The notes beneath the pieces are model-generated. The model did no database searches. It was not told where the DNA came from and was given only the letters and a program-made list of their open reading frames with translations. A stretch of 64,000 nt of DNA. It comes from Chitinophaga barathri (lineage in GTDB: Bacteria > Bacteroidota > Bacteroidia > Chitinophagales > Chitinophagaceae). The position numbers were made by a program, and so were the translations under genes. This document shows positions 43,055 to 52,977 of the stretch, in pieces. Positions within the stretch are counted from its first letter, which is position 1; each line of letters begins with the position of its first letter. The stretch spans positions 1 through 64,000 of the forward strand of contig NZ_RMBX01000012.1 in assembly GCF_003807585.1 (NCBI RefSeq), in the 5' to 3' direction.

Positions 43055-45361
43055 ATGGCTAAGAAACTGAATAAGCAGGATGCCCTCGATTATCATGCGA
43101 AGGGCAGGCCCGGCAAGATAGAAGTTATACCTACGAAAGACACCAAAACCCAGTGGGATCTTTCCCTCGCCTACTCTCCCGGCGTGGCGGAACCATGCAA
43201 GGAAATAGCCGCAGACGTTGAAAATGTTTATAAATATACCGCCAAAGGTAACCTCGTTGCCGTGATAAGCAACGGCACCGCCGTACTCGGCCTCGGGGAT
43301 ATTGGCCCCGAAGCAGGCAAACCGGTGATGGAAGGGAAAGGCGTACTTTTCAAAATATTTGCGGACATCGATGTGTTTGATATTGAACTGAATACGCGGG
43401 ACGTAGATGAGTTTGTACAGGTGGTGAAAGCCATGGAACCGACTTTCGGCGGCATCAACCTGGAAGATATTAAAAGCCCCGAGTGTTTTGCGATAGAAGA
43501 GCGGCTGAGAAAGGAATTGAAGATCCCCATCATGCACGACGACCAGCACGGCACCGCCATCATTTCCAGCGCGGCTTTGCTGAATGCGCTGGAGCTGGTG
43601 AAAAAGAAAATAGAAAAAGTGAAGTTCGTGGTGAACGGCGCGGGCGCCGCCGCCATGGCTTGTGTGAGGCTTTACGCTTCGCTGGGCGCCAAACCGGAGA
43701 ACTTCATCATGTTCGATAAAGACGGTGTGCTGAACCGCCAGCGTACGGACCTGGACCAGATGAAACTTGAGTTTGCCACCACTTCCAAAGCAACCACCCT
43801 CACGGAAGCCCTGAAAGGCGCGGACGTGTTTGTGGGTCTTTCAGTGGGCAACGTCGTTACGGCTGAAATGGTGAAAAGCATGGCTAAAAACCCGATCGTG
43901 TTCGCCATGGCGAACCCTGACCCGGAGATCGCCTATGAAACAGCCGTAACCTCCCGCAAAGACGTGATCATGGCCACCGGCCGTTCCGATTATCCTAACC
44001 AGGTGAACAACGTACTGGGTTTCCCGTACATCTTCCGCGGCGCGCTGGACGTACGCGCCACGCAGATCAACGAGGCGATGAAACTCGCCGCCGTACATGC
44101 TTTGGCGGACCTTGCCAAATCGCCCGTGCCGGATATTGTGAACCTGGCTTACAACGAACGTAACCTCGTATTCGGCCCTACCTATATTATTCCCAAACCG
44201 CTGGACCCGCGCCTGCTGAGCACCGTAGCCCCCGCAGTGGCGAAAGCCGCCATGGACAGCGGTGTAGCGCATGCGCCCATCACAGACTGGGACGCCTACA
44301 AAGTGGTGCTGAACCACCGCCTGGGCCTGGACAACCAGCTGTTCCGCGTGATCGGCTCCAAAGCCCGCAAAGACCCTCGCCGCGTGGTGTTTGCGGAAGC
44401 GGACAATATCAAGATATTAAAAGCCGCGCAGGTGGTGAATGATGAAAACATCGCGCACCCGATACTCCTGGGCAATGAAAAACGTATCCGCCAGCTGATG
44501 GAGGAGAACAGCATTGAGATAGACGACGTAGTGATCATTGACCCGAAAAGCGAAGAAATGGCGGCCAAACGCCATCACTTCGGGGAGCTGTTTTTCCAGA
44601 AACGCCAGCGCAAGGGCATGAACCTGTACGAAGCCAAAAAGATCATGCGCGAGCGCAACTACTTTGGCTGTATGATGGTGGAAACAGGAGAAGCGGACGC
44701 TCTGATCTCCGGCCTTACCCGCAAATACCCGGACACCATCCGCCCGGCCCTGCAGGTAATAGGCATGGAAGAAGGCGCCAAACGCGTGGCCGGGATGTAC
44801 ATCATCAATACCAAACGCGGCCCGCTGTTCCTCGCGGATACCACGGTGAACCTGAACCCTACGGCGGAAGAGCTGGCGGACATCACGCTGCTGGTAGCCA
44901 AAGAAGTACGCCAGTTCAACATCACGCCGCGCATCGCCATGGTGTCTTATTCAAACTTCGGCTCCAGCCAGACGCCCGAGGCGCAGATGATGAGCCAGGC
45001 CCGTGAGATCGTAAAAAAGAAAGACCCGACCCTCACGGTGGACGGCGAGATACAGGCGGCGATGGCTTTCAACAAAGAAATACTGAAAGACAATTATCCT
45101 TTCTCCGAACTGATCGGCGAAGATGTGAACACCCTCATTTTCCCGAACCTGGCCGCCGGCAACGTGGCTTACAACCTGCTCCAGGAAGTGGCCGGCTTTG
45201 ACGCCATCGGCCCGATCCTGCTCGGGATGAAGAAACCGGTGCATATCCTGCAACTGGGATCTACCGTAAGGCAGATCGTGAACGTGGTGCTGATAGCTGT
45301 CGTGGATGCACAAACGAAATGTTGCAAAGAGGCAGAAACGAAGGGCGGGAAGAAGAAATAA
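43055..45361 (+). CDS. maeB: NADP-dependent malic enzyme with phosphotransacetylase-like domain
   Basis: 768 residues. The N-terminal malic domain (about 15-420) oxidatively decarboxylates malate to pyruvate. Its signatures are [28 protein letters not shown] and the NAD(P)-binding [12 protein letters not shown]. The C-terminal phosphotransacetylase-like domain (about 435-768, with [15 protein letters not shown]) is regulatory in known MaeB enzymes and binds acetyl-CoA. The length matches MaeB (about 760). The protein is cytoplasmic. It is monocistronic and ends at a strong hairpin. Confidence 0.95.
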   Translation: MAKKLNKQDALDYHAKGRPGKIEVIPTKDTKTQWDLSLAYSPGVAEPCKEIAADVENVYKYTAKGNLVAVISNGTAVLGLGDIGPEAGKPVMEGKGVLFKIFADIDVFDIELNTRDVDEFVQVVKAMEPTFGGINLEDIKSPECFAIEERLRKELKIPIMHDDQHGTAIISSAALLNALELVKKKIEKVKFVVNGAGAAAMACVRLYASLGAKPENFIMFDKDGVLNRQRTDLDQMKLEFATTSKATTLTEALKGADVFVGLSVGNVVTAEMVKSMAKNPIVFAMANPDPEIAYETAVTSRKDVIMATGRSDYPNQVNNVLGFPYIFRGALDVRATQINEAMKLAAVHALADLAKSPVPDIVNLAYNERNLVFGPTYIIPKPLDPRLLSTVAPAVAKAAMDSGVAHAPITDWDAYKVVLNHRLGLDNQLFRVIGSKARKDPRRVVFAEADNIKILKAAQVVNDENIAHPILLGNEKRIRQLMEENSIEIDDVVIIDPKSEEMAAKRHHFGELFFQKRQRKGMNLYEAKKIMRERNYFGCMMVETGEADALISGLTRKYPDTIRPALQVIGMEEGAKRVAGMYIINTKRGPLFLADTTVNLNPTAEELADITLLVAKEVRQFNITPRIAMVSYSNFGSSQTPEAQMMSQAREIVKKKDPTLTVDGEIQAAMAFNKEILKDNYPFSELIGEDVNTLIFPNLAAGNVAYNLLQEVAGFDAIGPILLGMKKPVHILQLGSTVRQIVNVVLIAVVDAQTKCCKEAETKGGKKK

Positions 45362-45386
45362 GTGTTAAACTGAAATTTAATATAAG

Positions 45387-45417
45387 CAAACGGCACGGAT
45401 ATCCCGTGCCGTTTGTA
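45387..45417 (+). terminator. Terminator of maeB
   Basis: AAACGGCACGG (45388-45398) pairs with CCGTGCCGTTT (45404-45414) around a short ATAT-type loop, followed by a mixed T-rich stretch. Confidence 0.85.
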
Positions 45418-45449
45418 TTTTGTTAGCCGTAACCAAATATCCCTACAAG

Positions 45450-45902
45450 ATGAAAAAACTAGTATGCACCATGCTTGTCTGCATTTTCTGTGCGCAGACT
45501 GTTTTCTCCCAAACTGAACCGACACCTGAGAAAGTAAAAGAATTAATGCAACTCACCGGCGCTGCCAATCTTGGTATCCAGATGATGAACAACATGATCG
45601 GTGAGTTCAGGACCATGCTTCCCCACGTGGATTCAACATTCTGGCAGGATTTTGCGAAAGAAGTGAAGGTGGATGAAATGGTGGACCTGGTGGTTCCCAT
45701 TTACCAGAAACACTTCACATCGCAGGATGTGGACGGGCTGATCGCCTTCTACAAAACGCCGCTGGGCAGAAAGACGGTGGCACAATTGCCGCTGGTCACC
45801 CAGGAATGTTATCACGCTGGCCAGAAATATGGTGAACAGCTTGGCAAGCGGGTAGTGGAACGGCTAAAGGCCAAAGGCATTGACCTTGAAAAAAAGGGAT
45901 GA
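45450..45902 (+). CDS. DUF2059-domain secreted protein
   Basis: 150 residues from the ATG at 45450 (MKKLVCTMLVCIFCAQ). The signal peptide ends near VFSQ. The helical DUF2059 domain is recognised by IYQKHFTSQDVDGLIAFYKTPLGRK. Family members are periplasmic and of unknown function. An upstream in-frame start at 45420 would spoil the signal peptide. It is monocistronic, between two terminators. Confidence 0.88.
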   Translation: MKKLVCTMLVCIFCAQTVFSQTEPTPEKVKELMQLTGAANLGIQMMNNMIGEFRTMLPHVDSTFWQDFAKEVKVDEMVDLVVPIYQKHFTSQDVDGLIAFYKTPLGRKTVAQLPLVTQECYHAGQKYGEQLGKRVVERLKAKGIDLEKKG

Positions 45903-45928
45903 GCTGTCTGAAGAGACAAAACAGATCT

Positions 45929-45957
45929 AAACCACCGGCGAACCCGGTGGTTTTTCT
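45929..45957 (+). terminator. Terminator of the DUF2059 gene
   Basis: AAACCACCGG / CCGGTGGTTT with a 5-nt loop and a T-run. Confidence 0.9.
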
Positions 45958-45992
45958 TTACCCGGCAACAGGGATAATTCGTAAATTTCGGG

Positions 45993-47024
45993 ATGCAATC
46001 TATCTCCCGCAAGAAGATATTTTTCCCGCTGAACCCCGCATTCAGGAACTACCTGAAGCTGTATGAAAGGGAAGTGGACCTGCCGCTCAGCTACGAAGAG
46101 CTGAAGTATTACGACTACGGCATCCCCGTGTACGACAAGCAGGGGAAGGACACGCTATGGGAATCGGTGATGTACCCGCAAAGTATGGTAGGCCCCATAC
46201 AGGCGGGCCTCAAACGCATCTATTCCATCATGAAGGCCGGCGGGGACCAGACGGCGGAAGAGCACCTGCACATCGAGCGGATAGACTACTGCACGTTTGG
46301 CAACAGCCATCCTTTCCGTATCAAGATCGTGAACAACTACAACGAGGTGTACGATTATTTCTACATCAAGATCGCGGATGCGTCGCGGATATACGGCCTG
46401 GAGCTGGAGCATATCCTCAGCCCGTACTGGATGACCTTTCTCGTGGACGGCAACACGCTGGTGGAAGAACACATTGCGGGCGTGCCCGGCGACCAGTTCG
46501 CCAAAGATTACCTGGACCGCCCGGAGTTCAACCCCAAACGTATCGCCAAGGAGTTCGTGAAATTCAACGAACGCTGTTTTGTGCGGCTGCTGGGGGATAT
46601 GCGCTCCTACAATTTTATCTTCGACATCACGCCGGACTTTGACGACGTGCAGTTCCGCATACGCGCCATAGACTTCGACCAGCAGTTCTATGAAGGCAAA
46701 AAGACCCTGTACATGCCCCAGTTCTTTAAGGAGAACCGGGTATTTGTGGAGCTGGCCATGAAACACCTGAACGCCGAGGTGGTGAAACAGTACCAGCAGG
46801 AGGAGCGCTCGCTCATTGCCCGCCGCATCAAGGTACAGCGCCACCGGATCAAAGACCTGCGGGATGTGATCATGACGGACCGTGTATCCTTTCCCGGGAA
46901 AATAAAACAACTGGGTGAGGAGCTGGCGCAGCATTACCACGACGCGGTATTTGCCCGCTGCACCACGATGGGCGAAATTATCGAGCGGAGCCTTAAACGG
47001 CTGCTGGTAGGCAGCTTGCGATAA
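45993..47024 (+). CDS. Orphan protein with kinase-like catalytic motifs
   Basis: 343 residues, no signal peptide or membrane helix. I do not recognise a named family, but the order of motifs resembles aminoglycoside/choline-kinase-like folds. A candidate ATP-binding Lys126 lies in YFYIKIAD, an acidic helix follows (ELEHIL), then a hinge-like stretch LVEEHIAGVPG (about 156-166), a catalytic-loop-like LLGDMRSYNF with Asp202 and Asn207, and a metal-binding-like AIDFDQ with Asp227. The canonical catalytic-loop His is replaced by Leu. These assignments are inference. Lipid, sugar or protein phosphorylation are all possible. The next gene is an MlaE-type permease with its own -7 box, so cotranscription is uncertain. 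Confidence 0.7.
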   Translation: MQSISRKKIFFPLNPAFRNYLKLYEREVDLPLSYEELKYYDYGIPVYDKQGKDTLWESVMYPQSMVGPIQAGLKRIYSIMKAGGDQTAEEHLHIERIDYCTFGNSHPFRIKIVNNYNEVYDYFYIKIADASRIYGLELEHILSPYWMTFLVDGNTLVEEHIAGVPGDQFAKDYLDRPEFNPKRIAKEFVKFNERCFVRLLGDMRSYNFIFDITPDFDDVQFRIRAIDFDQQFYEGKKTLYMPQFFKENRVFVELAMKHLNAEVVKQYQQEERSLIARRIKVQRHRIKDLRDVIMTDRVSFPGKIKQLGEELAQHYHDAVFARCTTMGEIIERSLKRLLVGSLR

Positions 47025-47049
47025 ATGACATTCAAATAGTTTTTCCCAG

Positions 47050-47057
47050 TATCTTTG
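47050..47057 (+). promoter_or_regulatory. -7 box of the MlaE-type permease gene
   Basis: TATCTTTG, exact match, 7 bp before the ATG at 47065, so the mRNA would be close to leaderless. Confidence 0.65.
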
Positions 47058-47064
47058 ACTAGTT

Positions 47065-47808
47065 ATGGAGTTTAGATTTTTTTACCATTTCGGCAGGTAC
47101 CTGCTGATGCTGAAAGGAATGTTTTCCCGCCCGGAGAACATGCGGATGTATTGGAAGGAATTCATGAAACAGTGTGTGGACATAGGGTTGGGCTCCCTGG
47201 GCATTGTGGTGATCATCTCCCTGTTCCTCGGGGCGGTAACCACGGTACAAACAGCTTACCAGCTGGTAAGCGGCTTCATTCCCAAATCCACCATCGCACA
47301 GGTGGTGAGGGACACCCTGATCCTGGAGCTGGCCCCCACCATGGTATGTATCGTGCTGGGCGGGGTGGTAGGCTCCAAAATAGCCTCCGAGCTGGGGAAT
47401 ATGCGCATTTCCGAGCAGATAGACGCGCAGGAGATCATGGGCATCAATACAAAAGCATACCTCATCGGACCCAAAATACTAGCCGCCCTGGTGACCATAC
47501 CGGGGCTGGTGGTGATCGCCGCTTTCCTCGGCATCTTCGGGGGGCTGGAAGCCGGCAAGATGAGCGGCATCATTTCCCACGAAGAATTCATGCAGGGCCT
47601 CAGGCAATCTTTTGACGGGTACAACGTGTTTTTCGCCCTGAGTAAAGCATACACCTACTCCTTTATCATTTCCAGTATTCCCGCTTATTACGGCTACAAC
47701 GTGACCGGCGGCGCCCTGGAAATTGGTCGCGCCAGTACTACCGCCGTGGTGGTAAGCTGTGTGCTGATCTTATTTGCTGACTACGCACTGGCTGCACTGT
47801 TGCTCTAA
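47065..47808 (+). CDS. MlaE-family ABC transporter permease
   Basis: 247 residues with about five to six membrane helices. The MlaE domain is marked by VVRDTLILELAPTMVCIVLGGVVGSKIASELGNMRISEQIDA and the conserved ALVTIPGLV. MlaE permeases work with MlaF ATPases and MCE substrate-binding proteins to move phospholipids between inner and outer membranes. The ATPase gene follows after 20 bp. No MCE (MlaD) or MlaB gene is adjacent. Confidence 0.92.
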   Translation: MEFRFFYHFGRYLLMLKGMFSRPENMRMYWKEFMKQCVDIGLGSLGIVVIISLFLGAVTTVQTAYQLVSGFIPKSTIAQVVRDTLILELAPTMVCIVLGGVVGSKIASELGNMRISEQIDAQEIMGINTKAYLIGPKILAALVTIPGLVVIAAFLGIFGGLEAGKMSGIISHEEFMQGLRQSFDGYNVFFALSKAYTYSFIISSIPAYYGYNVTGGALEIGRASTTAVVVSCVLILFADYALAALLL

Positions 47809-47828
47809 AAAACACAAGACACGAACAG

Positions 47829-48641
47829 ATGATAGAACTGAAAAACATCCGGAAGAGCTTTGGAGACAAGGAGATACTAAAAGACGTGTCCGCGAACATG
47901 GAGCCGGGTAAAACGAACCTGATCATCGGCGCGAGCGGCAGCGGCAAAACGGTGCTGATGAAATGTATGGTGGGCCTGATGAAGGTGGATAGCGGCACTG
48001 TGCTGTACAACGGCCAGGATTTTACCGCCATGGACGATCACGAAAAGAAACCCATCCGCCAGGAAATAGGCATGTTGTTCCAGGGTTCCGCCCTGTTTGA
48101 CAGTATGACCGTGGAGCAGAACATCATGTTCCCCCTGGATATGTTCTCCAGCATGAGCTACAGGGAACGCCGCAAAAGAATGCAGGAGTGCCTGGACCGT
48201 GTGGAACTGAAAGACGCGAACAAAAAGTTTCCCGCCGAGATCTCCGGCGGGATGAAAAAGCGTGTAGGCATTGCCCGCGCCATCGTGCTCAACCCCAAAT
48301 ATCTTTTTGTGGATGAGCCGAATTCCGGCCTGGACCCCCAGACCTCCCTCATTATCGATAAACTCATCAAGGACATCACCGTGGAATACAACATTACCAC
48401 GGTGGTGAACACCCATGATATGAACACCGTAATGGAATCCGGCGACCATATCATCTATATGCACCAGGGCAAGAAGCAGTGGGAAGGCAGCAATGAAGAC
48501 ATCATCTTCAGCGAAGACAAGCTGCTGAACGACTTCATTTTTGCGTCCGAGTTCTTCCAGGATATCAAGGAGATGCGGAAGCTGGAGATGTTCCGGGACA
48601 AGAACTGGAGAGCCAAACAGGCGGGTGGCGGTAACAAATAG
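47829..48641 (+). CDS. MlaF-like ABC transporter ATP-binding protein
   Basis: 270 residues. Walker A GASGSGKTVL, signature EISGGMKKRVGIARAIV and Walker B KYLFVDEPNSGLDP are intact, with the switch His in NTHDMNT. It powers the MlaE-type permease encoded 20 bp upstream, probably in lipid transfer across the envelope. The C-terminal ~30 residues, rich in Lys/Met/Arg, extend beyond the nucleotide-binding domain. It is cytoplasmic and membrane-associated. Confidence 0.92.
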   Translation: MIELKNIRKSFGDKEILKDVSANMEPGKTNLIIGASGSGKTVLMKCMVGLMKVDSGTVLYNGQDFTAMDDHEKKPIRQEIGMLFQGSALFDSMTVEQNIMFPLDMFSSMSYRERRKRMQECLDRVELKDANKKFPAEISGGMKKRVGIARAIVLNPKYLFVDEPNSGLDPQTSLIIDKLIKDITVEYNITTVVNTHDMNTVMESGDHIIYMHQGKKQWEGSNEDIIFSEDKLLNDFIFASEFFQDIKEMRKLEMFRDKNWRAKQAGGGNK

Positions 48642-48693
48642 TTAATATTCTTCAACTAAATGGCCTTTCCTTTTCTTTTTAGCCATTATCCGT

Positions 48694-48701
48694 TATTTTT
48701 G
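48694..48701 (+). promoter_or_regulatory. -7 box of sucD
   Basis: TATTTTTG, exact TAnnTTTG match, 37 bp before the sucD ATG, in a T-rich region typical of these promoters. Confidence 0.65.
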
Positions 48702-48738
48702 CCCCACCTTAACGTAAAAATTAATTAAATCAAGCGCG

Positions 48739-49620
48739 ATGAGTGTTTTAGTAAATAAGCATAGTAAAGTGATTGTGCAGGGATTTACCGGTACTGAAGG
48801 TACTTTCCACGCCACACAAATGATTGAATACGGCACCAACGTGGTAGGTGGCGTGACCCCGGGTAAAGGCGGCAGCAGCCACCTGGAGCGCCCGGTATTT
48901 AATACCGTGGCCGATGCTGTAAAAGCAACGGGAGCGAACGTATCCATCATTTTCGTACCGCCGGCATTCGCCGCGGACGCGATCATGGAAGCTGCCGATG
49001 CGGGCATCGCGCTGGTGGTTTGTATCACAGAAGGTATCCCCGTACAGGACATGGTGAAAGCCAAGAGTTACCTGTTAAATCATAATACCCGCCTGATCGG
49101 CCCGAACTGTCCGGGTGTGATCACCGCGGAAGAAGCTAAAGTAGGCATCATGCCCGGCTTTATCTTCAAAAAAGGCCGTATCGGCATCGTATCCAAATCC
49201 GGTACCCTCACTTACGAAGCTGCGGACCAGGTGGTGAAAGCAGGCCTGGGCGTATCTACCGCTATCGGTATCGGTGGCGACCCGATCATTGGCACCCCCA
49301 CCAAAGACGCTGTGGAACTGCTGATGAACGATCCTGAAACGGACGCTATCATCATGATCGGCGAGATCGGCGGCAGCATGGAAGCTGAAGCAGCCGAGTG
49401 GATCAAGGCAAATCCCCGCAAACCCGTGGTAGGTTTCATCGCCGGCCAGACTGCTCCCGCAGGCCGCCGTATGGGCCATGCCGGTGCAATTGTTGGTGGT
49501 GAAGACGATACCGCTGCCGCTAAAATGAAGATCATGCGCGCCTGTGGCGTTCACGTGGTGGACAGCCCGGCGGACATCGGAAAGAAAATGGCTGAAGTGC
49601 TGAAAGGCGTACCCGCCTGA
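48739..49620 (+). CDS. sucD: Succinate-CoA ligase, alpha subunit
   Basis: 293 residues, normal length. With the beta subunit it interconverts succinyl-CoA and succinate plus a nucleoside triphosphate in the TCA cycle. The CoA-binding Rossmann start ([15 protein letters not shown]), IGPNCPGVI and the phosphohistidine loop [11 protein letters not shown] are all present. sucC is not adjacent, so the subunits are encoded apart, as often occurs in this phylum. It ends at a strong terminator. Confidence 0.96.
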   Translation: MSVLVNKHSKVIVQGFTGTEGTFHATQMIEYGTNVVGGVTPGKGGSSHLERPVFNTVADAVKATGANVSIIFVPPAFAADAIMEAADAGIALVVCITEGIPVQDMVKAKSYLLNHNTRLIGPNCPGVITAEEAKVGIMPGFIFKKGRIGIVSKSGTLTYEAADQVVKAGLGVSTAIGIGGDPIIGTPTKDAVELLMNDPETDAIIMIGEIGGSMEAEAAEWIKANPRKPVVGFIAGQTAPAGRRMGHAGAIVGGEDDTAAAKMKIMRACGVHVVDSPADIGKKMAEVLKGVPA

Positions 49621-49643
49621 GGCCAGGAAGCTCAGAAATAGTT

Positions 49644-49680
49644 AAAAGCCCCGTTGCTGTTTAAGCTACGGGGCTTTTTT
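49644..49680 (+). terminator. Terminator of sucD
   Basis: AAAGCCCCGT / ACGGGGCTTT stem with a 13-16 nt loop and a six-T run. Confidence 0.9.
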
Positions 49681-49740
49681 GTGCGGATAAGAGATATGAA
49701 CGGGGTTGCGGCCCGGCAACAGGCATGGCGCCTTAAATAT

Positions 49741-49748
49741 TACCTTTG
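49741..49748 (+). promoter_or_regulatory. -7 box of the FAD oxidoreductase gene
   Basis: TACCTTTG, exact match, 10 bp before the ATG at 49759; it decides against in-frame starts further upstream. Confidence 0.65.
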
Positions 49749-49758
49749 CACCGGTTTT

Positions 49759-50805
49759 ATGCGAACGTACGATTACATACTGGTAGGCCAGGGCATTGCA
49801 GGCACGATGCTCGGCTGGTTCCTGCAACAGGCGGGGCAGCAGGTCGTGGTATATGACGATGCCCGCCCGCACAGCGCTTCCCGCACCGCCGCGGGTATCA
49901 TCAACCCCGTGTCTGGCCGGAAGTTTGAAGTGGCATGGCGCTACGACAGCATCTATCCTTTTGCGGAGCAGACCTACCGGGCCATGGAAGCGGCTTTGCA
50001 GATCAGCTGTTTCCGGGAGCGGGATATCTGGAACGTATGGCCTTCCGCGCAGATGCGGGACGCGTTCGCCGCCTGCCCCACACCGTATTCCCATCAACCG
50101 CCGGAACTGAGATATAAAGAGGAATTGCAGCAGCCTTTTGGCGCGGGGATCGTGAAGGGAGCGAATGTACAGCTTGGCAGCCTGCTGCCCGCCTGGCGAA
50201 AGACCGCCGAAGTGCGCGCGGAACGGTTTGATGCGGGGAAGCTGGCGCTGAAGGAAAACGGGGTGGAATACGAAGACGTACAGGCAAAGGCCGTGATCTT
50301 CTGCGAAGGCGTGGAAAGCCCGCTGAACCCATGGTTCGGCAAGCTGAAGTTTTTACCCAATAAAGGAGAAGCCCTGATCATACAACTACCCTTTCCTACC
50401 ACGGACATTATCAAAAAAAGCGTCACGCTCGTGCCTTTGGATGACGCACCCGGTATGCCTGCTGAAGCGCTCTACTGGGCAGGCGCCACCTTTTCCTGGG
50501 ATTATACGGACGCACTGCCCACCGCAGCCGCCCGTGAATCGCTGGAAAACCAGCTCAAACAATTGCTGAACACCGGCTTTGAGGTAAAGGACCATATTGC
50601 CGCAGTGCGCCCTTCCGGGCCGGACAGGCGGCCGATGGCCGGCCTGCACCCGCGTATTCCGCAGGTGGGCATCTTCAACGGGATGGGCTCCAAAGGTTGT
50701 TCCCTGGCTCCCTGGGCCGCTAAAGCCTTTGTGGACAACCTGCTGGAAAACACCCCGCTGCCGCCTGAAATAGATATTAAACGGTATTTTAATGCCTTAA
50801 GATAG
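49759..50805 (+). CDS. FAD-dependent oxidoreductase (DAO family)
   Basis: 348 residues from the ATG at 49759. The N-terminal dinucleotide fold YDYILVGQGIAGTMLGWFL carries the GxGxxG-type motif, and the C-terminal GIFNGMGSKGCSLAPWAA resembles the FAD-contacting end of D-amino-acid-oxidase-like enzymes. It is likely an amine or amino-acid oxidase; the substrate cannot be named. The open frame extends back to 49654, but that part overlaps the sucD terminator and precedes the -7 box. The protein is cytoplasmic. Confidence 0.88.
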   Translation: MRTYDYILVGQGIAGTMLGWFLQQAGQQVVVYDDARPHSASRTAAGIINPVSGRKFEVAWRYDSIYPFAEQTYRAMEAALQISCFRERDIWNVWPSAQMRDAFAACPTPYSHQPPELRYKEELQQPFGAGIVKGANVQLGSLLPAWRKTAEVRAERFDAGKLALKENGVEYEDVQAKAVIFCEGVESPLNPWFGKLKFLPNKGEALIIQLPFPTTDIIKKSVTLVPLDDAPGMPAEALYWAGATFSWDYTDALPTAAARESLENQLKQLLNTGFEVKDHIAAVRPSGPDRRPMAGLHPRIPQVGIFNGMGSKGCSLAPWAAKAFVDNLLENTPLPPEIDIKRYFNALR

Positions 50806-50825
50806 ATTTTCAGAGGTCCAGTGCT

Positions 50826-50833
50826 TATCTTTG
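50826..50833 (+). promoter_or_regulatory. -7 box of aspS
   Basis: TATCTTTG, exact match, 33 bp before the aspS ATG. Confidence 0.65.
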
Positions 50834-50866
50834 ACCTCCTTTATCAATAGAAAAGCATAGTATACA

Positions 50867-52615
50867 ATGTACAGATCGCACACATGTGGAGAATTGCGCA
50901 TGGAGCACGTAGGCCAGCCGGTCACGCTGGCAGGATGGGTGCAGACCGTCCGCAAGTTTGGAAGTATTACGTTTGTTGACCTCCGCGACCGCTACGGTAT
51001 TACGCAGCTGCTGCTGGGCGAATCGCTCAACGCACAGCTGGACGCGCAGCCCCTGGGCCGTGAATTCGTCATCCAGGTAAAAGGTACCGTTACAGAACGT
51101 ACCGCGAAAAACGCCAATATCCCCACCGGCGATGTCGAAATAACCGCTTCGGAATTCACCGTGCTGAACGGTTCCAAAACGCCCCCTTTCACCATCCAGG
51201 ACGAAACGGATGGCGGGGACGAGCTGCGCATGAAATACCGTTACCTCGACCTGCGCCGCAATATCGTAAAACAAAACCTTACCCTCCGCTACCGGGTGAA
51301 CCGCTCCGTGCGGAACTTCCTGGACAGCCGCGGGTTTATGGATATCGAAACGCCGGTGCTCATCAAGTCCACGCCGGAAGGCGCGCGCGACTTCGTGGTG
51401 CCCAGCCGTATGAACCCCAACCAGTTCTACGCCCTGCCGCAATCCCCGCAAACATTCAAACAACTGCTGATGGTAAGCGGCTACGACCGTTATTACCAGA
51501 TCGTGAAATGTTTCCGCGACGAGGACCTGCGCGCAGACCGCCAGCCCGAGTTCACACAGATAGACTGTGAAATGAGCTTCGTGGACCAGGAAGATATCCT
51601 GGGAAACTTCGAGGAAATGACCAAACACGTATTCCGCGAGATCAAAGGCATAGAATTCCATGAGCCGTTCCCCCGCATGACCTGGGACGATGCCATGAAA
51701 TATTATGGCAACGACAAGCCGGACATCCGTTTTGAAATGAAACTGGTAGACCTCGGCGAAACCGCCCGTGGCAACGGTTTTAAAGTATTTGACGACGCGG
51801 AACTGGTGGTAGGCATTAATGCTTCCGGCTGCGCCGAATATACCCGCAAACAACTGGACGAACTGACCGAATGGGTGAAACGCCCGCAGATCGGCATGAC
51901 CGGCCTGATATATATCCGTTACAATACGGACGGTTCGCTGAAAAGCTCCGTGGACAAGTTCTTCAACGAAACGGCCCTGAAACTGTTCGCAGACCAGTGC
52001 CAGGCAAAACCGGGCGACCTGATCCTGATCCTCGCCGGAAAAGAAGAACGCACCCGCAAAGCGATGAGCGAACTGCGTCTTGAAATGGGCGAGCGCCTGG
52101 GATATCGTAATAAAGATGTGTACAAACCCCTGTGGGTGATAGACTTCCCGCTGTTCGAATACGCGGAGGAAGACAACCGCTGGGTGGCCCGTCACCATCC
52201 TTTTACAGCGCCCAAGCCCGAGCACATCCACCTCATGGATGATACTTCGCAGTACGGCAGGATCAAAGCGAACGCTTACGACATCGTGCTGAACGGCACC
52301 GAGATCGGCGGCGGCTCTATCCGTATCTTCCAGCGCGACCTGCAGGAGAAAATGTTCTCCGCCCTCGGTATGACCAAAGAAGAAGCGGCGCACAAGTTCG
52401 GCTTCCTGCTGGGCGCATTCGAGTTTGGCGCGCCTCCGCACGGCGGTATCGCCTTCGGTTTCGATCGTTTCTGCTCATTGCTGGGCGGCAGCGAAACCAT
52501 CCGCGACTTCATCGCGTTCCCGAAAAATAACTCCGGCCGCGACGTAATGCTGGATGCACCGAGTGAAATAGACCAGGTGCAGCTGGATGAACTGAAATTG
52601 AACCTGCTGAAATAA
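50867..52615 (+). CDS. aspS: Aspartate-tRNA ligase
   Basis: 582 residues, typical of bacterial AspRS. An OB-fold anticodon-binding domain (about 1-105) is followed by the class II catalytic core with a bacterial GAD insertion. Class II motif 2 is [18 protein letters not shown] and motif 3 is [29 protein letters not shown] is the aspartate-site region. It charges tRNA-Asp, and possibly tRNA-Asn if the organism uses an amidotransferase. It is cytoplasmic and monocistronic. Confidence 0.97.
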   Translation: MYRSHTCGELRMEHVGQPVTLAGWVQTVRKFGSITFVDLRDRYGITQLLLGESLNAQLDAQPLGREFVIQVKGTVTERTAKNANIPTGDVEITASEFTVLNGSKTPPFTIQDETDGGDELRMKYRYLDLRRNIVKQNLTLRYRVNRSVRNFLDSRGFMDIETPVLIKSTPEGARDFVVPSRMNPNQFYALPQSPQTFKQLLMVSGYDRYYQIVKCFRDEDLRADRQPEFTQIDCEMSFVDQEDILGNFEEMTKHVFREIKGIEFHEPFPRMTWDDAMKYYGNDKPDIRFEMKLVDLGETARGNGFKVFDDAELVVGINASGCAEYTRKQLDELTEWVKRPQIGMTGLIYIRYNTDGSLKSSVDKFFNETALKLFADQCQAKPGDLILILAGKEERTRKAMSELRLEMGERLGYRNKDVYKPLWVIDFPLFEYAEEDNRWVARHHPFTAPKPEHIHLMDDTSQYGRIKANAYDIVLNGTEIGGGSIRIFQRDLQEKMFSALGMTKEEAAHKFGFLLGAFEFGAPPHGGIAFGFDRFCSLLGGSETIRDFIAFPKNNSGRDVMLDAPSEIDQVQLDELKLNLLK

Positions 52616-52637
52616 ACAGGTAAAAGATAAAAGGAAG

Positions 52638-52660
52638 GGCCACCCGGTTTGGGTGGCCTT
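52638..52660 (+). terminator. Terminator of aspS
   Basis: GGCCACCC / GGGTGGCC stem with a 5-nt loop and a TTTT tail. Confidence 0.9.
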
Positions 52661-52701
52661 TTCGTTTAAGCAGGTTGGCTGAGGTGATTTTCTGGTGATT
52701 A

Positions 52702-52948
52702 GAACGCTTTATCTGTTTTTCAACGCTGTGAGAACGCTTTTACTGCGGTATTACTAAGCCGTAAAAGGGAGAAGCGATGCCGGTTACACGCCGGTATAAG
52801 GCCAGTATGAGGCCGGTTAGAAGAAGGTTAGCAGCAAAAGACCGGGTAGAATGCCTCTGCCGATCTAAAGTGATGATATATTCACCTAAAGCCATGTCGA
52901 ACGATAGAGCAAGGAAAGAGCAAGGATAGAGCAAGGGAAGAGCAAGGA
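52702..52948. repeat. Degenerate 11-bp phased tandem repeat element, copy B
   Basis: GAACGCTTTATC (52702) and GAACGCTTTTAC (52732) lead into 11-bp units from 52779: GCCGGTTACAC, GCCGGTATAAG, GCCAGTATGAG, GCCGGTTAGAA, GAAGGTTAGCA. After a less regular middle, four exact-period units of WAGAGCAAGGR fill 52905-52948. The leader boxes and GCCGGTA-type units match copy A at 382-563, so both belong to one dispersed family. The 362-bp gap between aspS and the RES toxin holds no gene I can support. Confidence 0.72.
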
Positions 52949-52977
52949 GAAGAAGTGGTAAAATAGTACCAGGAAAC

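Noticed and set aside
50825-52441. A 538-codon minus-strand open frame opposite aspS
   Set aside because: Shadow of a GC-rich real gene; composition is His/Val/Phe-rich with no recognisable domain.
52740-52934. Minus-strand 64-codon frame in the aspS to toxin gap
   Set aside because: It is a translation of the 11-bp element copy B and lacks any supporting start signal.
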